From Chryseobacterium phosphatilyticum (GTDB taxonomy: Bacteria > Bacteroidota > Bacteroidia > Flavobacteriales > Weeksellaceae), in assembly GCF_002899825.2 (NCBI RefSeq), contig NZ_PPED02000001.1, forward strand, positions 1-64,000: DNA of 64,000 nucleotides. The letters are read 5' to 3'. Below, in pieces: positions 17,290 to 27,218 of the stretch. The number at the start of each line of letters is the position of its first letter. Positions within the stretch are counted from its first letter, which is position 1. The notes beneath the pieces are model-generated. The model saw only the letters and a program-made list of their open reading frames with translations. It ran no database searches and had not been told where the DNA came from. A program made the translations under genes and the position numbers.

Positions 17290-20200
17290 ATGAAAAGTTT
17301 GAAATGTGGTTTTACCATAGCAGCGTTATTTTTTACGGTAGCAGCCGAAGCACAGGAATTGGTTCAGAAAGTTTCATTTTCTGTTCCTGCCAGCAGACCA
17401 TTAATCGAAGTATTGGAAGAATTTGCAGGAAAAACAGGGATGAGACTGGCCTATTCAAAAGTAGATATCAAAGAGCTGAAGGTAAAAGGAGTAAAATGTG
17501 AAAATACATCGATCAACAGCTGTCTGAAAGATATTACCAGTGGGCTTCCTGTGGTATTCCGGCTTCACGGGGATCTTATTTCAATCAAGTATGAAGGAGG
17601 CAATGCTTCTGTACAGGGAAACGGACGTATTTCCGGGAAAATCGTTGACGAGGTAGGAAATCCTGTCGCCGGAGCTGAAGTGAGTATTGCACAGAAAACT
17701 GTACTGACGGATAATAACGGTGATTTTACGGTAGATCTTCCTTCAGGAGTGTATAATCTTACCATTAAGGCTCCAAAATATAATACACTCAGAGTAGAAA
17801 AACTCTCGGTTGTCAATAAAGAAACCAATACCGTTTCATTTGCTTTAAATACAGTTTCGGATAAAATTACAGATATTAAAGAAGTGGTGGTAACGGCGAC
17901 ACGTAAAGCCGATACTCAGGCTGGATTACTGGCTCAGCAGAAAAAAGCAGCCCAGATGAGTGATGGGATTTCTGCTGAACAGATTTCCAAAACACCGGAC
18001 AGCGATGTCGGTGGAACATTGAAAAGAGTAACCGGAATCACAACGATCGATAACAAATATGTAGTAGTTCGCTCAATGGGAGAACGATGGAACACCGCGG
18101 CTATGGATGGGATTAACCTGCCCAGTACAGAAGCGTATAATCAAAACTTCTCATTCGATATTATTCCTACGGCCATGGTAGAAAGTGTGGTGGTAAGCAA
18201 ATCAGCCACTCCGGATATGAATGCCAATTTTGCTGGAGGATATGTGGAGGTAAGAACCAAAGATATTCCCAATGAGAATTTTACAACAATAACGTTAGGA
18301 ACATCTTATAATGATCAGGCCACATTTAAAGAAGCACTTACCCGTAAGAGAGGAAAATACGATTATTTCGGATATGATGACGGGACAAGGGATTTTCCAA
18401 AAGGATTGGAAGCACTGGCAGTCAACAATCCTCAGCTTTTTGAGCAATCTAAGCAGTTTGTCAATGACAATTTTACTACTTATAAGACCAGAGGAGATAT
18501 GGGATCTAATATTCAGGTAGCATTAGGAAGAACCTATCGTCTTAAAAATAATAACAAATGGGGTTTTGCGGGAGCTTTCATCATCAAAAATGAGCAGAAT
18601 AAACTGGATATTGACCATACGGGAAGAGGAAACTGGCTGGACACCAACAGCCCCCGGGATCCTGAAGGGAATATCACTTTTTATAACTTTAAAAATAAAG
18701 GAGCCTCGTACAATTATAATTCTACCGTAGCAGGAATGCTTAATTTCGGTGTACAGTTGAATAAGAGCAGAATTTCATTCCGTAACTCATACACTCATAT
18801 TTATGATAATACCCTGACAAGAATTACCGGCTGGAATGAGTACACAGGGGGAAGTGGAATGGCTTCCAATGCAGAAGCTTCCTATAATTATTTCTATAAC
18901 GGAATCGTTCCCAATAATGATCCTTCACAGATTAAATCTTTAGACAAACCTTTTACAGGAAACACAGATTATCCTGTCTACCAGATGTTTTTACAAAATA
19001 AACTGGAAGGAAATCACAAAATAGGCAATATGGAAATCAACTGGTTTGCCGCCAGAACCGGAGTTTCTTCTGATACTAAAGACTATACAATACATCAGAC
19101 TTTATACAATTTTATAGGGAGGGAAATTTTAAATTATCATGAGGTCAATAACTCTTCCAGTGACTTTGCCAGAGGGTATATTGCCACTAAAGAAACGGAT
19201 TACAACTATGGAGGTTCCTTCAAATGGAGTTTTGATAAAAATGCATTTAAAAATGACATAAAAATCGGATATGCGGGGGCATCAAAAACGAACACCAATC
19301 AACAACAAAAATTTTTACTGAGAGTGGATGAAAAACGAAATGTACCCAACAGCAAGATTCTACAAATGTATGGAGCTCTTTCAGATTGGTTTGACGGTTC
19401 CCACTATGCACCCGGGGGAATCGGATGGGAAACAAGACCCTTGTATAATAATGAAAAATATGAAGGTGAAGTAGAGCAACACGCCATGTATGTAATGTTT
19501 GATAATCGCTGGAGGAATAAATTCAGATTAGTATGGGGATTGAGAGCAGAATATTTTAAATATGATCTTATCTCTCAACAAATTGATTCTGAAGACGCCA
19601 GGAATGTCAATAAACCTGTCATTGATGATCAACCATGGCAATGGATGCCTTCAGCCAATTTTACGTATAGCCCCACCAATAAAATGAATGTGAGACTGGC
19701 ATATAACAAAACGGTAATCCGGCCTCAGTTCAATGAAAGAACAGGACTACCTTATTTTGATCCGATTGCCAACGGAATGATTTACAACACATCAATGGTA
19801 TCATCTGTGGTCAATAATTATGATTTTAAATTTGAATGGTTTCCGGGATTAGGAGAAATATTTTCTGCAGGAATCTATTATAAAGATATAGATAATCCAA
19901 TTGAACGTGAAGGCTATCTGTCAGGAGAAGGAAATCTTTACCTGTACAACGGAAACTCCAAAAATGCAAAGCTGAAAGGGTTTGAAGTGGAAGTAAGAAA
20001 AAATCTGGGGTTTATTGCTCAGAATCCTATGCTTTCTCATCTTTTTATCAGCGGAAATTTTACCTATAACAGTACCAAAGTCATTGCTTTTAAAGACAAG
20101 GAAAAAACCGGACCTCAGGATGATACGTATGAAGTGTCAAGACCCCTTTACGGACAAACTCCTTATGCGTACAATTTAGGACTGATGTATGATGGAGAAA

Positions 20201-20574
20201 GGTTGGGGTTGAGTTTTTTATATAATGCCAAAGGGGATCAATACATTACGGTAGGGTACTCCTATAATGGAGAAGAAATACAGCGTCCCTATGCGGTAGC
20301 AGATGCACAGATCTCCTATAAATTTCTCAGAAACAGAAATCTTGAAGTGAAATTGAATGTGAAAAACCTCTTCAACAGAGTGAAGGAATATTATAACAAT
20401 TTTAATTCTTACGTAGCCAAAAAGAATGGTGGAGGAAGTGATGTCCTTACAGACAGAGAGTCTATGGAACTGGCTCCCGGTGCTACCGATAAGTATGATA
20501 AGAATATTGATAAAATCTTATTTCGTGCTTACAGTGGAAGAATGTTTGGGTTGAATGTGATTTATACATTTTAA
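17290..20574 (+). CDS. TonB-dependent receptor with N-terminal STN signalling domain, 1094 aa
   Basis: Signal peptide (1-22), STN domain (about 28-100, SVPASRPLIEVLEEFAGKTG), carboxypeptidase-regulatory-like beta domain (about 112-195, GRISGKIVDEVGNPVAGAEV), plug domain (about 215-330) and a long beta barrel ending in Phe (LNVIYTF). The STN domain and the upstream FecI/FecR pair indicate transcription feedback from outer-membrane uptake. The substrate is not evident; iron chelates are common for such units, but this is inference. Confidence 0.9.
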   Translation: MKSLKCGFTIAALFFTVAAEAQELVQKVSFSVPASRPLIEVLEEFAGKTGMRLAYSKVDIKELKVKGVKCENTSINSCLKDITSGLPVVFRLHGDLISIKYEGGNASVQGNGRISGKIVDEVGNPVAGAEVSIAQKTVLTDNNGDFTVDLPSGVYNLTIKAPKYNTLRVEKLSVVNKETNTVSFALNTVSDKITDIKEVVVTATRKADTQAGLLAQQKKAAQMSDGISAEQISKTPDSDVGGTLKRVTGITTIDNKYVVVRSMGERWNTAAMDGINLPSTEAYNQNFSFDIIPTAMVESVVVSKSATPDMNANFAGGYVEVRTKDIPNENFTTITLGTSYNDQATFKEALTRKRGKYDYFGYDDGTRDFPKGLEALAVNNPQLFEQSKQFVNDNFTTYKTRGDMGSNIQVALGRTYRLKNNNKWGFAGAFIIKNEQNKLDIDHTGRGNWLDTNSPRDPEGNITFYNFKNKGASYNYNSTVAGMLNFGVQLNKSRISFRNSYTHIYDNTLTRITGWNEYTGGSGMASNAEASYNYFYNGIVPNNDPSQIKSLDKPFTGNTDYPVYQMFLQNKLEGNHKIGNMEINWFAARTGVSSDTKDYTIHQTLYNFIGREILNYHEVNNSSSDFARGYIATKETDYNYGGSFKWSFDKNAFKNDIKIGYAGASKTNTNQQQKFLLRVDEKRNVPNSKILQMYGALSDWFDGSHYAPGGIGWETRPLYNNEKYEGEVEQHAMYVMFDNRWRNKFRLVWGLRAEYFKYDLISQQIDSEDARNVNKPVIDDQPWQWMPSANFTYSPTNKMNVRLAYNKTVIRPQFNERTGLPYFDPIANGMIYNTSMVSSVVNNYDFKFEWFPGLGEIFSAGIYYKDIDNPIEREGYLSGEGNLYLYNGNSKNAKLKGFEVEVRKNLGFIAQNPMLSHLFISGNFTYNSTKVIAFKDKEKTGPQDDTYEVSRPLYGQTPYAYNLGLMYDGERLGLSFLYNAKGDQYITVGYSYNGEEIQRPYAVADAQISYKFLRNRNLEVKLNVKNLFNRVKEYYNNFNSYVAKKNGGGSDVLTDRESMELAPGATDKYDKNIDKILFRAYSGRMFGLNVIYTF

Positions 20575-20858
20575 TCCATCATAAGATAGAACTTAAGTAG
20601 ACCTCTACAGGTTTCGGAATCCTGAACATGAACCGGATAAATACTGATGAAGCGCACACCAGTACCGGATCAGCAAACCACCGACTGCTATTGTCTTTTC
20701 CCGAACATCAGCAGAAAAAAGGGAAGTCCGGCAGATCAGCTCCTCATGAAATGCCGGGGAAATAAAAACCAAATCGCAGGAATATAGAGGCGGATATTTC
20801 TGAATATTAAAACTTCCGGTTGAAAAACCAATAACCGGATGCAACAAAAATTATAACA
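20575..20858. other. 284-bp intergenic region, GC-richer than neighbours
   Basis: There is no convincing coding frame between the receptor and the lipoprotein gene. The stretch is visibly richer in C and G than flanking intergenic DNA. It includes several CCGG-containing segments and a small CCGGTT/AACCGG stem at 20816-20838 just before the next ATG. It could be a structured leader. No known riboswitch motif was recognised. Confidence 0.3.
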
Positions 20859-22157
20859 ATGAAAAGATTAACTCTAATTGCAGCTGCTGCATTATCCCTT
20901 ACTGCTTGTCAACATGATAACCTTGCAGATTCTTCTACACCATTTGACATGAAGTCTACTTCAGCGGAATACCTTACAGCTTCTTCACTTCCTGTTACTA
21001 AAGTAAACGGGCCTATTACTTCCAATACAACATGGAGTGGAGTGATCGAAATTGATGGTACTGTGGCTGTTAAAGATGGAGCAACACTTACCATTCAACC
21101 GGGAACTTTTATCAAAGCTAAACCTAATGCCGCAGGAGAAGGTTCAGGAATCCTGGTTATTACTAAAACAGGTAAAATCAATGCTACAGGTACAGAGTCT
21201 CAGCCAATCGTTTTCACAAGCTACAACTTGTTGGATGGAAATGAAGACACTACAGCAACTCCGGGAGATTTCGGAGGAGTAATTCTTTTAGGAGATGCAC
21301 CTACCAACGTACCTGCTACCACAACTATTGAAGGTCTTACAGGTAGCGATTACTACTTTGGAGGTTCAAATGCATCTCACAATGCAGGAATTATGAAATA
21401 CGTGCGTATTGAATTCGCAGGGTATGATTTCGTAGGAGCGAATTCAGGTAACGAAGTAAACGCTTTATCATTAGGTGGTGTTGGAAATGGAACTACACTA
21501 GATCATATCCAGGTATCTTACGGTCAGGATGATTCTTTTGAATTCTTTGGAGGTACGGTAAATGCTTCCAATCTAATCTCTTTTGCAGCAGAAGATGATA
21601 ACTTTGACTTTGATAACGGATACACAGGAACTATTACTTGTGCACTTTCTTTAGCTGATTACAATTCAGCACACACCGTGAGTGGTGGAAGCCCGGATTC
21701 TAACGGTATCGAGTTGGATAACAATGCTACAGGGACATCTACTTCCTTAATTACAAACCCTGTGATCAACAACCTGACTATCGTAGGACCAAAATTTGGT
21801 ACAGCAGGACAAGGTGCTGCTTATGAAAACGGGATCCATATCAGAAGATACGGTAAGTTAACGTTAAATGATGTTGTAGTAACAGGATATCCTACAGGAA
21901 TCAGAGTAGAAGGAGTAGGGTCTGAGCTTTCTGCAGCTTCTAATTTAGGTTCAATCCAGGTTCACGGATTTACTACCTCTGTAACAGGAGCAGGTACTGC
22001 AGGAATTCCTGTTGCTAATCTTCTTACAGGAACTACCGCTGCATCATGGGGAATGAGCCAGCCTTTCTTCAACGAAGGAAGCTGGAATGTATCTCCAAGA
22101 AACTGTGGAAACTTCCAGGGAATTTGGACAAAATACAATTTTGCCATTGTAGAGTAA
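20859..22157 (+). CDS. surface lipoprotein with parallel beta-helix-like repeats, 432 aa
   Basis: Lipobox SLTAC (Cys17). From about 50 on, the protein has strand-rich repeats such as DGATLTIQPGTFIKA and GKINATGTESQPIVFTS, plus DDSFEFFGGTV and DDNFDFDNGYTG, suggesting a right-handed beta helix or related surface fold. The function is unknown. It follows the TonB receptor in the same orientation, so it may be a surface ligand-binding partner of it. A hairpin terminator follows the stop. Confidence 0.65.
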   Translation: MKRLTLIAAAALSLTACQHDNLADSSTPFDMKSTSAEYLTASSLPVTKVNGPITSNTTWSGVIEIDGTVAVKDGATLTIQPGTFIKAKPNAAGEGSGILVITKTGKINATGTESQPIVFTSYNLLDGNEDTTATPGDFGGVILLGDAPTNVPATTTIEGLTGSDYYFGGSNASHNAGIMKYVRIEFAGYDFVGANSGNEVNALSLGGVGNGTTLDHIQVSYGQDDSFEFFGGTVNASNLISFAAEDDNFDFDNGYTGTITCALSLADYNSAHTVSGGSPDSNGIELDNNATGTSTSLITNPVINNLTIVGPKFGTAGQGAAYENGIHIRRYGKLTLNDVVVTGYPTGIRVEGVGSELSAASNLGSIQVHGFTTSVTGAGTAGIPVANLLTGTTAASWGMSQPFFNEGSWNVSPRNCGNFQGIWTKYNFAIVE

Positions 22158-22168
22158 AAAAAATAAAG

Positions 22169-22197
22169 GCAGGGAACAGCGTACGCTGATTCCTTGC
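22169..22197 (+). terminator. hairpin terminator after the beta-helix lipoprotein gene
   Basis: GCAGGGAA and TTCCTTGC pair (one G-U), with an inner AGCG/CGCT stem, followed by TTTTCTATTT. It may cut transcription before the T9SS adhesin gene. Confidence 0.65.
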
Positions 22198-22231
22198 TTT
22201 TCTATTTAAAAAAATCTAAATAATGAGTATC

Positions 22232-23155
22232 ATGAAAAAAATAATTTTATCATCTGTTCTTTTTTTAACTCAGCTGGCTACAGCACAAACCATGGTATGG
22301 GGTAACACTTTTGATACTCCTGCTGATCTTCAGGGGTGGTCTTTCCACGATCTGAATAACAATAACAACGGATGGCTTCAGGGGCAAAATATTTATCACA
22401 ACGGTACAGCTATGGTATATGGAACTGCAGGAGTCCTTCGTCATTCTATGAGCTTGGTGCCAACCGGAAGTGCTGTGGGATTTGCGACAGAAAATGACTG
22501 GATCATTTCTCCTCAGATTGATCTTACCAATGCAGGCGGAACCATTACTCTTGCGGCTTACATCGGAAGACAGAGAACGACTCATACGATTCTGGGACGT
22601 GACCTGTATATCTTCGTAAGCACCCCTCAAAAAGAAGTTCCTGCATTGTCTGATTTTCAGGCCATGACGGTAGATGGATCGGGGAATGACCTTCCAAGCC
22701 CATACAAAATACAGGTAGGAGGCTCTACGAATCCTTTCCCGACAGACCTTACTCAGTTCGTAGAAAACCTCGTGGATCTTTCTGCTTTTGCAGGCAAGAA
22801 AATTTATATCGGAATGTGGTCAAACAGAAAGCCAACCGGTAATAATATTCAAAATATCAATATTGATGAAATGGCTATTTATGCCACTGCTTTTTTAGGA
22901 ACTAAGGATGTAAAAAAGAATAAAAATTTAACACAGATAATAGAAAATCCTGTAAAAGAAACGCTGAAATTAAAACTTAATCCAGGATTGAAAGAAAATA
23001 CAGCAGTGGTAAGAATTTACAATACTGCAGGGCAAAAAGTTCTTAGTGTTCAGTATTCTCAATCTATTCATGTAGGAGAATTATCCAGTGGCGTTTATAT
23101 AGCAGAAATTACTGACGGAAAGACAAAAGAACATTTGAAATTTATCAAAAAATAA
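22232..23155 (+). CDS. cleaved-adhesin-like protein with T9SS sorting domain, about 307 aa
   Basis: The signal peptide ends at ATAQ (start at 22232 MKKIILS; an ATG 9 nt upstream is also possible). Residues ~25-220 have the jelly-roll pattern of cleaved-adhesin or carbohydrate-binding domains: FDTPADLQGWSFHDL, ENDWIISPQIDL and KKIYIGMWSNRK. The last ~75 residues are a T9SS type A sorting domain, with IENPVKETLKLKL, VRIYNTAGQKVLS and HLKFIKK. It should be exported through the outer membrane and anchored or released. Confidence 0.8.
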   Translation: MKKIILSSVLFLTQLATAQTMVWGNTFDTPADLQGWSFHDLNNNNNGWLQGQNIYHNGTAMVYGTAGVLRHSMSLVPTGSAVGFATENDWIISPQIDLTNAGGTITLAAYIGRQRTTHTILGRDLYIFVSTPQKEVPALSDFQAMTVDGSGNDLPSPYKIQVGGSTNPFPTDLTQFVENLVDLSAFAGKKIYIGMWSNRKPTGNNIQNINIDEMAIYATAFLGTKDVKKNKNLTQIIENPVKETLKLKLNPGLKENTAVVRIYNTAGQKVLSVQYSQSIHVGELSSGVYIAEITDGKTKEHLKFIKK

Positions 23156-23274
23156 TCAGGGAATTTTTGAGAATTAAACATCAAAAAAATTCTGATTTAA
23201 ATATATAAATAAGGGTGACCATTGGAAGAAGGTAATCCCAAACATATCCGACTTAGTTTTTTTTATAATTGTGT

Positions 23275-23301
23275 ATTGCCCCGCACGAAGGGCGGGGCAA
23301 T
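23275..23301 (+). terminator. strong hairpin before the next lipoprotein gene
   Basis: ATTGCCCCGC and GCGGGGCAAT form a perfect 10-bp stem with a 7-nt loop, followed by ATTTTTAA. It ends the transcript of the T9SS adhesin gene. Confidence 0.88.
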
Positions 23302-23336
23302 ATTTTTAAGTTTAAATGATATAATTAATTAAAAAG

Positions 23337-24077
23337 ATGAATAAGATCTTTGCATTAGTATTCTTTGCCATACTATTCTCATGTACAGACCATACTGCAA
23401 TGGAGAAGTATGATAAAGCACAAAAGCCCGGAGAAGTAACCATAAAAGGTTTTTCTAAACCTGATGTACTTCAGATGAGGTTTAACGGAGTTCCGGTAGC
23501 TATAGACGGAAACACTTCATATACCAATAAAATAGAAACTCAGCTTCAGTTTGTACTGGATGAAGGAGAGACCAACAAACTGGGAATATATAATAATGAA
23601 ACAGGAACAGAAATCGCAAAATATACGATCAGCTACAATAATGTAGAGGAGTATAAAAATTTGTATTTCTTTAATCTCCCAGGGATTTTCCTTCAAACGT
23701 ATGCTGTAAAACCTCAGGTTAATCTTGGAAAAATAGGGTTTGAATTTATTTTTCCCAATCTGGGAGAATTCTCGGGATCAGCTCTTAAAAATGTAAAAGG
23801 TATTTTAAAAAGAGATAATGGGGTAGTACTTGCTGAATTTGAGAATATCGGCAAAGATAACTTTACTGCTGTGAAAATTTATAATTCTTTCAACCCTTTG
23901 ACTCCTGCTTATCTGGAACTCTATAAACCCGGAACTACAGAACCATATATAGGATCTCAAATAATTAAAGTTAAAATCAACCAACACACCGGAGCCAATA
24001 TGATTGTTCTTCAGGAAAAAATAGAAAATGGAGTATGGACGGTAAAAGGAGATATCGATATAGCAGGATATCTGTAG
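23337..24077 (+). CDS. lipoprotein of unknown function, 246 aa
   Basis: Lipobox ILFSC (Cys16). The body is strand-rich, with LQMRFNGVPVAIDGNTSY and LQFVLDEGETNKLGIYN, and looks like tandem Ig-like domains. The family was not recognised. It ends 4 nt before the S41 protease gene, so the two are probably co-translated and may act together at the cell surface. Confidence 0.6.
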   Translation: MNKIFALVFFAILFSCTDHTAMEKYDKAQKPGEVTIKGFSKPDVLQMRFNGVPVAIDGNTSYTNKIETQLQFVLDEGETNKLGIYNNETGTEIAKYTISYNNVEEYKNLYFFNLPGIFLQTYAVKPQVNLGKIGFEFIFPNLGEFSGSALKNVKGILKRDNGVVLAEFENIGKDNFTAVKIYNSFNPLTPAYLELYKPGTTEPYIGSQIIKVKINQHTGANMIVLQEKIENGVWTVKGDIDIAGYL

Positions 24078-24081
24078 CAAT

Positions 24082-25428
24082 ATGAGAAAAGTTTTATTAT
24101 TTCAATGGATCATAATAGCTGCCTTGCTCTTTTCATGTACCAGTAATAATGATGATGGAGCACCTGTTTTTCCTGAAGGAAGTACAGAATCTGTCAATGT
24201 TTGGGTACAGGACAGTATGAGGAGGTATTACTATTGGGCTGATCAAATGCCGGCCAAACCGGATTACCATCTTCCTGTAAAAGATTTTTTCAAAAGCCTG
24301 TTGTCTTCTCAGGATCGTTTTTCTTTTGTGGTCAATACAGAAGATCCGTCCAGCTATCCAAGATCCATACGAAATATGTATGGTTTTGATTATACAGTGA
24401 TTCAACTGACGAATGGTGAAGTGGTGACAGTTATAAAGCTGGTTCTTAAAAATTCTCCGGCTTTTAATGCGGGATTGGAAAGAGGAATGATCATTACAAA
24501 AATAAATGGTAAGGTGATTACAGCAGCCAATGCAGAGTCTATTACCTCATCCATGAAAGAACAGACGGTTATCGACCTGAAAGTTGGCTACTGGAAAAAT
24601 AATACAGTTGCTGATGAAAAAGATATTACGGTATATTATGGCTATTCCTCAGAACAACCTTTGTTGTCCCGGATTTTTGATAAAAATGGTAAAAAGACAG
24701 GTTATCTTTATATTTATGACTTTCCGGACGGAATGACCTCTGCGCTTAATCAGAAGTTTGCAGAATTTAAAGCTGCCGGGGTTCAGGACCTGATTCTTGA
24801 TCTGAGGTACAATTATGGAGGATCGGTGTCATCCGCCGCTGCATTATGTTCATTGATTCCTTCCGGGATATCTGTCAGCTCGCCGTTCATTATTTTTAAA
24901 GGAAACAAAAATGGAGGCGAAGTAAAAAGAACATTTGCCCAACAAATTGCTTATGATCCCAAATCCCTTGATTTTAATACATTGCGGGCAAATGCAATGG
25001 GTTTGAGTAAAGTACATGTTCTCACCTCAAACAGTACGGCATCAGCAGCGGAAATAGTGATTAATAACCTGAAACCTTATCTGCAAGTGATTCAGATCGG
25101 AGAGGTTACTTTAGGAAAAGATATGGCCGGGTTTATTGTAGAAGATAAACGCAAACCCAGAAAGATTTCCTGGCAGATTCATCCGGTTATTTACAAAGTG
25201 TTCAATGCGAATGGTACAGGAGAATACAGCAAGGGAATTTCTCCGCAAACGAATGTAAATGAATATATTGAATTGCCATTACGCCCTTTAGGTGACCCGG
25301 ATGAAACCTTGATTTCGTCAGCTTTGACAAATGTATATTTAAAATCAGCAAATGTCCAGGGCCCACAGCATCAGGTTAAGATTTTATATCAAAGTGATGT
25401 ACCTGGTGTAGAAGGAAATATCTGGTAA
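24082..25428 (+). CDS. S41-family (C-terminal processing type) protease lipoprotein, 448 aa
   Basis: Lipobox LLFSC (Cys19). An N-terminal helical part carries MRRYYYWADQMP (a motif common in Bacteroidota S41 lipoproteins). A PDZ-like region around 115-170 reads SPAFNAGLERGMIITKINGK. The S41 catalytic core has DLRYNYGG and the nucleophile segment NSTASAAEIVI (Ser321). The usual catalytic Lys should lie in GEVTLGKDMAG. It is probably membrane-anchored and periplasm- or surface-facing. Its location after the TonB-receptor island suggests processing of surface ligands, which is inference. Confidence 0.85.
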   Translation: MRKVLLFQWIIIAALLFSCTSNNDDGAPVFPEGSTESVNVWVQDSMRRYYYWADQMPAKPDYHLPVKDFFKSLLSSQDRFSFVVNTEDPSSYPRSIRNMYGFDYTVIQLTNGEVVTVIKLVLKNSPAFNAGLERGMIITKINGKVITAANAESITSSMKEQTVIDLKVGYWKNNTVADEKDITVYYGYSSEQPLLSRIFDKNGKKTGYLYIYDFPDGMTSALNQKFAEFKAAGVQDLILDLRYNYGGSVSSAAALCSLIPSGISVSSPFIIFKGNKNGGEVKRTFAQQIAYDPKSLDFNTLRANAMGLSKVHVLTSNSTASAAEIVINNLKPYLQVIQIGEVTLGKDMAGFIVEDKRKPRKISWQIHPVIYKVFNANGTGEYSKGISPQTNVNEYIELPLRPLGDPDETLISSALTNVYLKSANVQGPQHQVKILYQSDVPGVEGNIW

Positions 25429-25499
25429 AAAGATCATCATTTATTTATTTGCCTTCTCATTTTTTGTCATTTCACCACATCAAACAAAATATTAAAATT

Positions 25500-25769
25500 A
25501 TGCAGGGAATAGAACCCAAACTTCACACAAGCCTCACCAGCAGAATCGAAAACTATCGTTTGCTGGTAGAAGCTTTGGAAGACCCTGAATCCCGGTCTTC
25601 TGATATTGCATTGCAAATTTCAGAACTACGTAATTTGTATGAAGATTATTTATCCAGCAAAAGAAACCTTGAACAGAGTATTAAAAATTACAAAGAATAT
25701 CATGAGAATTTAAGGAAAAGACTGACCTTAAGATACCGGGAACTTAAAAGAAAAGCACGACAGAAATAA
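25500..25769 (+). CDS. small coiled-coil protein, 89 aa
   Basis: The longest frame begins at a TTG, but the ATG at 25500 (MQGIEPKLHTSLTSR) is preferable. The protein is helical, with Leu/Glu/Arg heptads and a very basic tail (RELKRKARQK). No family was recognised. A terminator overlaps its stop. Confidence 0.5.
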   Translation: MQGIEPKLHTSLTSRIENYRLLVEALEDPESRSSDIALQISELRNLYEDYLSSKRNLEQSIKNYKEYHENLRKRLTLRYRELKRKARQK

Positions 25770-25778
25770 AGTGCTTTT
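25751..25778 (+). terminator. terminator overlapping the end of the coiled-coil gene
   Basis: AAAAGCAC and GTGCTTTT form an 8-bp stem that includes the last codons and stop, followed by a T-run. Confidence 0.65.
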
Positions 25779-25838
25779 TTGCCCATATTTATTGCGAAAT
25801 TCATACATTTATAACTTCAATTTGATAGTGGTGAATTT

Positions 25839-26561
25839 ATGATTTCCAATGGGACCGGGCTTTCAGGTTATATAACGATTTTTTGGCAATTTTCATGGCC
25901 GGAATGGGTTGTATTCAGTCTTGTTATCAATGTATTTCTTTATTTGTTCTCCATCGGACTCTATATCTTTATTGATAAAACCTGCCGTAAAAAGCCCTTG
26001 CAGGAAACCGATCATTCTATCACAACATCTGATTTATTTCTCAGCCTTTTTACCGTTGTTTGCAATAGCCTTGTCCTGTTGACAGGAGCTTTTCTATGGA
26101 AAAACAAATGGATTGAAATAGGGGAGAGTATGTCTGTTGGAGTAATTTTTCTGGAGGTTGTTGCATTGCTTCTTTTCATGGATCTGTTCATGTACTTCTT
26201 TCACTATGCAGCACATTTACCATGGGTATATAAAATGTTGCATGGAAAACACCATGAACATGTAAGTACCAATTTCTTAAGTCTTTTTGTCTTGCACCCC
26301 TTTGAAACCATTGGGTTCGGACTGATGATGCTGGTTGTATTAATGGGGTATGACTTTTCAGTTATTTCAATTTCAGTATATCTGATGATCAATCTTATTT
26401 GGGGGACAATAGGACATCTTAACAGAGAGTTTTTTCCTGCCAGTTTTGATAAGCTTTTGGTGGGAACGACAAGATTCCATAACCAGCATCATCTGGATGA
26501 AACCAAAAATTTTGGATTTTATACCTCTATTTGGGACCGCCTGTTTGGAACTTACAGGTAA
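25839..26561 (+). CDS. sterol desaturase / fatty acid hydroxylase family membrane protein
   Basis: This 240-aa protein has four to five hydrophobic segments and the three-histidine-box signature of di-iron hydroxylases: HYAAH (122-126), HGKHH (135-139) and HNQHH (214-218), plus a fourth partial box HLNREFFP. Members use O2 to hydroxylate or desaturate lipids in the membrane. The substrate here is unknown. It stands alone between a terminator and a repeat region. Confidence 0.85.
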   Translation: MISNGTGLSGYITIFWQFSWPEWVVFSLVINVFLYLFSIGLYIFIDKTCRKKPLQETDHSITTSDLFLSLFTVVCNSLVLLTGAFLWKNKWIEIGESMSVGVIFLEVVALLLFMDLFMYFFHYAAHLPWVYKMLHGKHHEHVSTNFLSLFVLHPFETIGFGLMMLVVLMGYDFSVISISVYLMINLIWGTIGHLNREFFPASFDKLLVGTTRFHNQHHLDETKNFGFYTSIWDRLFGTYR

Positions 26562-26641
26562 AAAGTAACCTCTCATATATATACTTTTTTAAACGCAGGT
26601 TGCCTATTTTAAGATCACAATGCTTTACACTCATATATGTT

Positions 26642-26780
26642 GTCATTGCAAGTCGCAGGCGAAACAATTTCTTAATATTCTTAAAACCTTATCATTTCTT
26701 AATGGTTTAAAATTAGAACCTGTTATTGATCAGCAGTTTTTGTGCTGCCTTTATTTTTTCCTCCGCAAGCCTCAAATCAT
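26642..26780. repeat. direct repeat, left copy: phytase 3'-end plus dispersed intergenic element
   Basis: This segment matches 29549-29679 in the same orientation. It holds a TCATTGCAAGTCGCAGGCGA element, the CTTATC.TTTCTTAATGGTTTAA block, and a degraded copy of the last ~20 phytase codons. The two copies flank the marR-uvrA block. Confidence 0.75.
26713..26780 (-). pseudogene. remnant of a second phytase C-terminus
   Basis: Read on the minus strand it gives DLRLAEEKIKAAQKLLINN, against DWRLVEERIKAAQKTAGQ at the end of the intact phytase (29621). One base is missing relative to the intact copy just after AAQK, so the original stop is lost and the frame runs on to a new stop at 26713. Only the 3' end remains. 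Confidence 0.7.
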
Positions 26781-26784
26781 ACAA

Positions 26785-27207
26785 TTAAAGTCTAATTTGA
26801 TTTAAGACTTTAGTAATCAGTCGATTGAAGTCGTTTAATTCCTTGGCAGTGAGTATAGCGGCTGTTTGCCGGGTGATATTCTTTCTGAATGTTTCTGAAT
26901 TTTCTACAATAAACCTTCCTTTTTCCGCCACCGAAAGATTAAATTTCCGCCGATCCGTTTCATCCTGTTTCTGGATAATAAAATCATGACTGATCAAAAA
27001 CTTTAATTGCTTTGATATGGCTGCCTGACTGATTTTAAACGCTGCAGAAATCTCTCTTCCTGTTGCATTTTCTTTTCTCATGATAAACTCAATAATATTA
27101 TAATGAGTTGCTGTAACTCCGTTAATGTCTCCCCGGTTCATATGAGCCAGAATAAGACATTGAAAATCAGTAAAGGTGTTAAAAAACTCTTTTTCAATGG
27201 TTTTCAT
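26785..27207 (-). CDS. MarR-family transcriptional regulator, 140 aa
   Basis: It has the winged HTH layout: helices to residue 50, recognition region GREISAAFKISQAAISKQLK (about 50-70), and wing IIQKQDETDRRKFNLSVAEKG. It is divergent from the uvrA-like gene, with only 51 bp between start codons. A 29-bp dyad fills that gap, so it very likely represses both genes. Its stop lies almost on top of the phytase remnant. Confidence 0.88.
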   Translation of the reverse strand: MKTIEKEFFNTFTDFQCLILAHMNRGDINGVTATHYNIIEFIMRKENATGREISAAFKISQAAISKQLKFLISHDFIIQKQDETDRRKFNLSVAEKGRFIVENSETFRKNITRQTAAILTAKELNDFNRLITKVLNQIRL

Positions 27208-27218
27208 GAATAATATAC

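Noticed and set aside
20605..20847. 80-codon minus-strand frame between the TonB receptor and the lipoprotein gene
   Set aside because: No family features, Cys/Ser/Arg-rich odd composition, no promoter element; likely chance in a GC-richer spacer.
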